From JAWLHA01 sp041690535 (GTDB lineage Bacteria; Pseudomonadota; Gammaproteobacteria; Thiohalomonadales; Thiohalomonadaceae), in contig JAWLHA010000005.1 of assembly GCA_041690535.1 (NCBI GenBank), positions 1 through 64,000 on the forward strand: a stretch of 64,000 nucleotides of DNA, read 5' to 3'. The notes under the pieces were generated by a model. That model saw only the letters and a program-made list of their open reading frames with translations, was not told the origin of the DNA and ran no database searches. The translations under genes and the position numbers were made by a program. Positions 62,132 to 64,000 of the stretch are shown here, piece after piece (the first letter of the stretch is position 1; the number at the start of each line of letters is the position of its first letter).

Positions 62132-62970
62132 CACCCCTTGATGGCCCCCGCCGTGAGCCCCGCGACGATCTTCCGCTGGAAGACCAGCACCAGCAGCACC
62201 AGAGGCACGGTCACGGTCACACTCGCGGCCATGATGTTTCCCCACGGCAGCTCGTAGGCGCTGGCGCCGCTGATCAGGGCGATGGCCACCGGCACGGTAC
62301 GCATTTCGCTGGTGAGGGTGAAGGTGAGGGCAAAGAGAAACTCGTTCCAGGCGACGATGAAGGCGAGCAGGCCGGTACTGACCAGGGCCGGCCCCATGAG
62401 CGGCAGGAAAATGCGGGTGAGGATCTGCCAGGGCGTGGCCCCATCCACCATGGCCGCCTCCTCCAGCTCCCGGGGCAGCTCCCGCATGAAGGTGGTGAGG
62501 ACCCAGACGGTAAAAGGGAGGGTCATGATGAGGTAGGAGAGGGTGAGGCCGAAGAGGTTGTTGTACAGCCCCAGGGCGCTGATGAGTTCGAACATCCCCG
62601 AGAGGACCGCCACCTGGGGGAACATCGAGACCGCCAGGACCGAGAGCAGCAGCGGCCTGCGGCCGCGAAACTCCACGCGGCCGAAGGCGTAGGCGGCGGT
62701 CACCGCAAGGGTCAGGGAGATGGCCTCGGTGGCAAGGGAGACCGCGAAGGAGTTGAGGATGTTGCGGCCGAAGGGCTGCTCCTGAAAGACCGTCACGTAG
62801 TTCTGCCAGGCGGGGTCGCGGGGGATGAACTCCACCGTGAAGAGCGCGCTGCCGCTCTGGAGGGAGGAGACGACCGCCCAGTAGAAGGGGAAGACCGCAT
62901 AGAGGAGGAGCAGTGCGATCAAAAGGTAAAACCCCAGCGCCCCGATCCACTTTCGCACGCGCCACCCCAT
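62131..62970 (-). CDS. Carbohydrate ABC transporter permease, MalG type
   Basis: A 279-residue permease with six hydrophobic helices and the EAA loop EAAMVDGATPWQILTRIFLP, the contact for the ATPase. Typical MalG-like N-terminal helix (LIALLLLYAVFPFYWAVVSS). It overlaps the upstream permease stop as TAATG and the downstream ATPase start as TGATG, so the importer genes are tightly coupled. Confidence 0.93.
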   Translation of the reverse strand: MGWRVRKWIGALGFYLLIALLLLYAVFPFYWAVVSSLQSGSALFTVEFIPRDPAWQNYVTVFQEQPFGRNILNSFAVSLATEAISLTLAVTAAYAFGRVEFRGRRPLLLSVLAVSMFPQVAVLSGMFELISALGLYNNLFGLTLSYLIMTLPFTVWVLTTFMRELPRELEEAAMVDGATPWQILTRIFLPLMGPALVSTGLLAFIVAWNEFLFALTFTLTSEMRTVPVAIALISGASAYELPWGNIMAASVTVTVPLVLLVLVFQRKIVAGLTAGAIKG

Positions 62971-63914
62971 TACCGCGCCCCCGGGGTGAGCTTGACCCGA
63001 CCGAGGGTGATGAACAGCGCGGTGACCAGGGCGATCACGAAGAAGAGGAGGGTGGAGGCGGCTGATCCATAGCCCACGTCCTGGAAATCCACCAGATGTT
63101 GGCGCGCGTAGACCGACATGGTGATGGTGTCGGGGCTGTTGGCGGTGAGCACATAGACCAGATCGAAGATGCGCAACGCATCGAGGGTCCGGAAGATCAC
63201 CGCCACCATGAGCGCCGGGGTGATGAGGGGGAGGGTGATGCGGAAGAAGACCCTTGTGGGATGGACCCCGTCGACCCGCGCAGCCTCATAGAGCTCGCCA
63301 GGCACCAGCTGCAGGGCCGCCAGGGCCAACAGCGCCACGAACGGTGTGGTCTTCCACACGTCCACCGCCACCACCGCGGCCAGGGCCAGGCCGGGATCGG
63401 CGGTCCAGGCCCAGGGTTCGGCAATAAGACCCAGCCCGAGAAGCAGGTGGTTGATGACGCCGTAGATGTCGTTGTACATCCACTGCCACATTTTGGCCGA
63501 GACGACCGTGGGGATGGCCCAGGGGATGAGCACCGCGGCACGCATCAGGCCGCGCCCGCGCAGGTGAGCGTTGAGGGTGAGGGCGATGACCAGCCCCAGC
63601 ACGAGCTCAAGAGACACGGATGCTGCAGTAAAGGCAAGGGTGTTGCGTACCGCTTGCCACCAGATGGGATCGTCCAGCAACAGGGCGTAGTTATGGAGCC
63701 CCACGAACCCGTACGCCCCCAACTCCGAGAGCAAGGCATCCGTGAAGGAGAAATAGATGGTACGCAGCAGCGGCCACCCTGCGACCAGCGCCAGGATCAC
63801 CAACATCGGCGCGGCGAACAGCCAGGCCGAGCGCGCCCGCAGCCGGGTCAGCGGGGTCAGCTCTCTGGCCGTCCCCTTCAGCCGGGCGGGCCGGGTCTGG
63901 GGATCACCAGCCAT
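62970..63914 (-). CDS. Carbohydrate ABC transporter permease, MalF type
   Basis: A 314-residue permease with six helices (AWLFAAPMLVILALVAGWPL first) and the EAA loop EAARVDGVHPTRVFFRITLP. It pairs with the MalG-type subunit. The start ATG at 63914 overlaps the end of the upstream solute-binding protein gene by 11 bases. Confidence 0.93.
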   Translation of the reverse strand: MAGDPQTRPARLKGTARELTPLTRLRARSAWLFAAPMLVILALVAGWPLLRTIYFSFTDALLSELGAYGFVGLHNYALLLDDPIWWQAVRNTLAFTAASVSLELVLGLVIALTLNAHLRGRGLMRAAVLIPWAIPTVVSAKMWQWMYNDIYGVINHLLLGLGLIAEPWAWTADPGLALAAVVAVDVWKTTPFVALLALAALQLVPGELYEAARVDGVHPTRVFFRITLPLITPALMVAVIFRTLDALRIFDLVYVLTANSPDTITMSVYARQHLVDFQDVGYGSAASTLLFFVIALVTALFITLGRVKLTPGAR

Positions 63915-64000
63915 CGCCGTTCAGCCGCTGCAGTCGGCGTTCAAGGCGGGCCAGGCTCGAGGCGGAATCGCGCTTGCCGGAGAGGGTGGTGTGGACCGCT
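63904..64000 (-). CDS. Partial: C-terminus of ABC solute-binding protein
   Basis: The minus strand at the right edge reads VHTTLSGKRDSASSLARL then ERRLQRLNGDGW and a TGA at 63906-63904. This is the usual last helix of extracellular sugar-binding proteins (LSGK..A...LA.LE..L). The rest of the gene, including its lipoprotein or signal peptide, lies beyond the window. It completes the importer. Confidence 0.8.
   Translation of the reverse strand, partial: AVHTTLSGKRDSASSLARLERRLQRLNGDGW

Noticed and set aside
61031..62965. A 644-residue protein covering the MalK-type ATPase and the permease region
   Set aside because: The upstream half is an out-of-frame shadow of the MalG-type permease; the ATPase starts at 62131 or 62119.

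Overview
The window reads as one contig piece of a GC-rich Gammaproteobacterium. The mix of genes (MtrCAB-type extracellular electron transfer proteins, DUF2173 proteins, RapA, a YhiI-RbbA-YhhJ exporter, Hcp with its reductase, many chemotaxis and c-di-GMP genes) fits a redox-versatile member of the Chromatiales/Ectothiorhodospiraceae kind; that assignment is inference, since no rRNA or tRNA is present. I see no CRISPR array, no tRNA and no intact insertion sequence. Instead the window is littered with short palindromic or MITE-like repeats and with small relics of genes.

Layout. 1-880: relic of a helicase with a PLD-like domain. 884-3157: secreted protein with a probable clan CD (caspase-like) peptidase centre. 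3393-8021: HBM-type chemoreceptor, a large palindromic repeat, an exported methyltransferase and a periplasmic PilJ-type sensor. 8542-14114 (minus strand): mtrC, mtrA, mtrB, two decaheme cytochromes plus their outer-membrane barrel, with a MITE-like element inserted between mtrC and mtrA. 14504-17570: fused MFS/spermidine synthase-like protein, MITE-like palindrome, truncated chemoreceptor, GNAT acetyltransferase, and a fragment of rsgA. 17696-21609 (minus): histidine kinase with tandem PAS domains and a response regulator fused to a thioredoxin-reductase-like flavoprotein. 21610-24040: repeat-rich gene desert that contains a decayed second copy of the kinase/regulator junction. 24041-25182: two DUF2173 proteins and an SCP-2 protein.

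25894-33295 is the most striking block: five co-directional, closely packed genes encoding a BRCT-SWIM protein, an unrecognised 483-residue protein, a MoxR-type AAA+ ATPase, a DUF5682 protein and a von Willebrand A protein. Its layout looks like a dedicated MoxR-VWA chaperone or conflict-type machine of unknown purpose.

33404-40395: arginase relic, rsgA, a monoheme secreted protein, a YciI-like protein, the overlapping pair tyrosine phenol-lyase and tryptophanase, and a small lipoprotein. 40392-49361 (minus): clostripain-family lipoprotein, NamZ-like and DOMON-like proteins, and the yhiI-rbbA-yhhJ exporter operon. 49494-56953: rapA, small conserved proteins, a GAF-PAS-GGDEF diguanylate cyclase whose stop codon lies in a repeat, an ArsN2-like acetyltransferase and a response regulator. 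57249-60066: hcp with its 2Fe-2S flavoprotein reductase and a probable FNR/DNR operator. 60373-64000: a coiled-coil membrane protein and a carbohydrate-type ABC importer running off the right edge.
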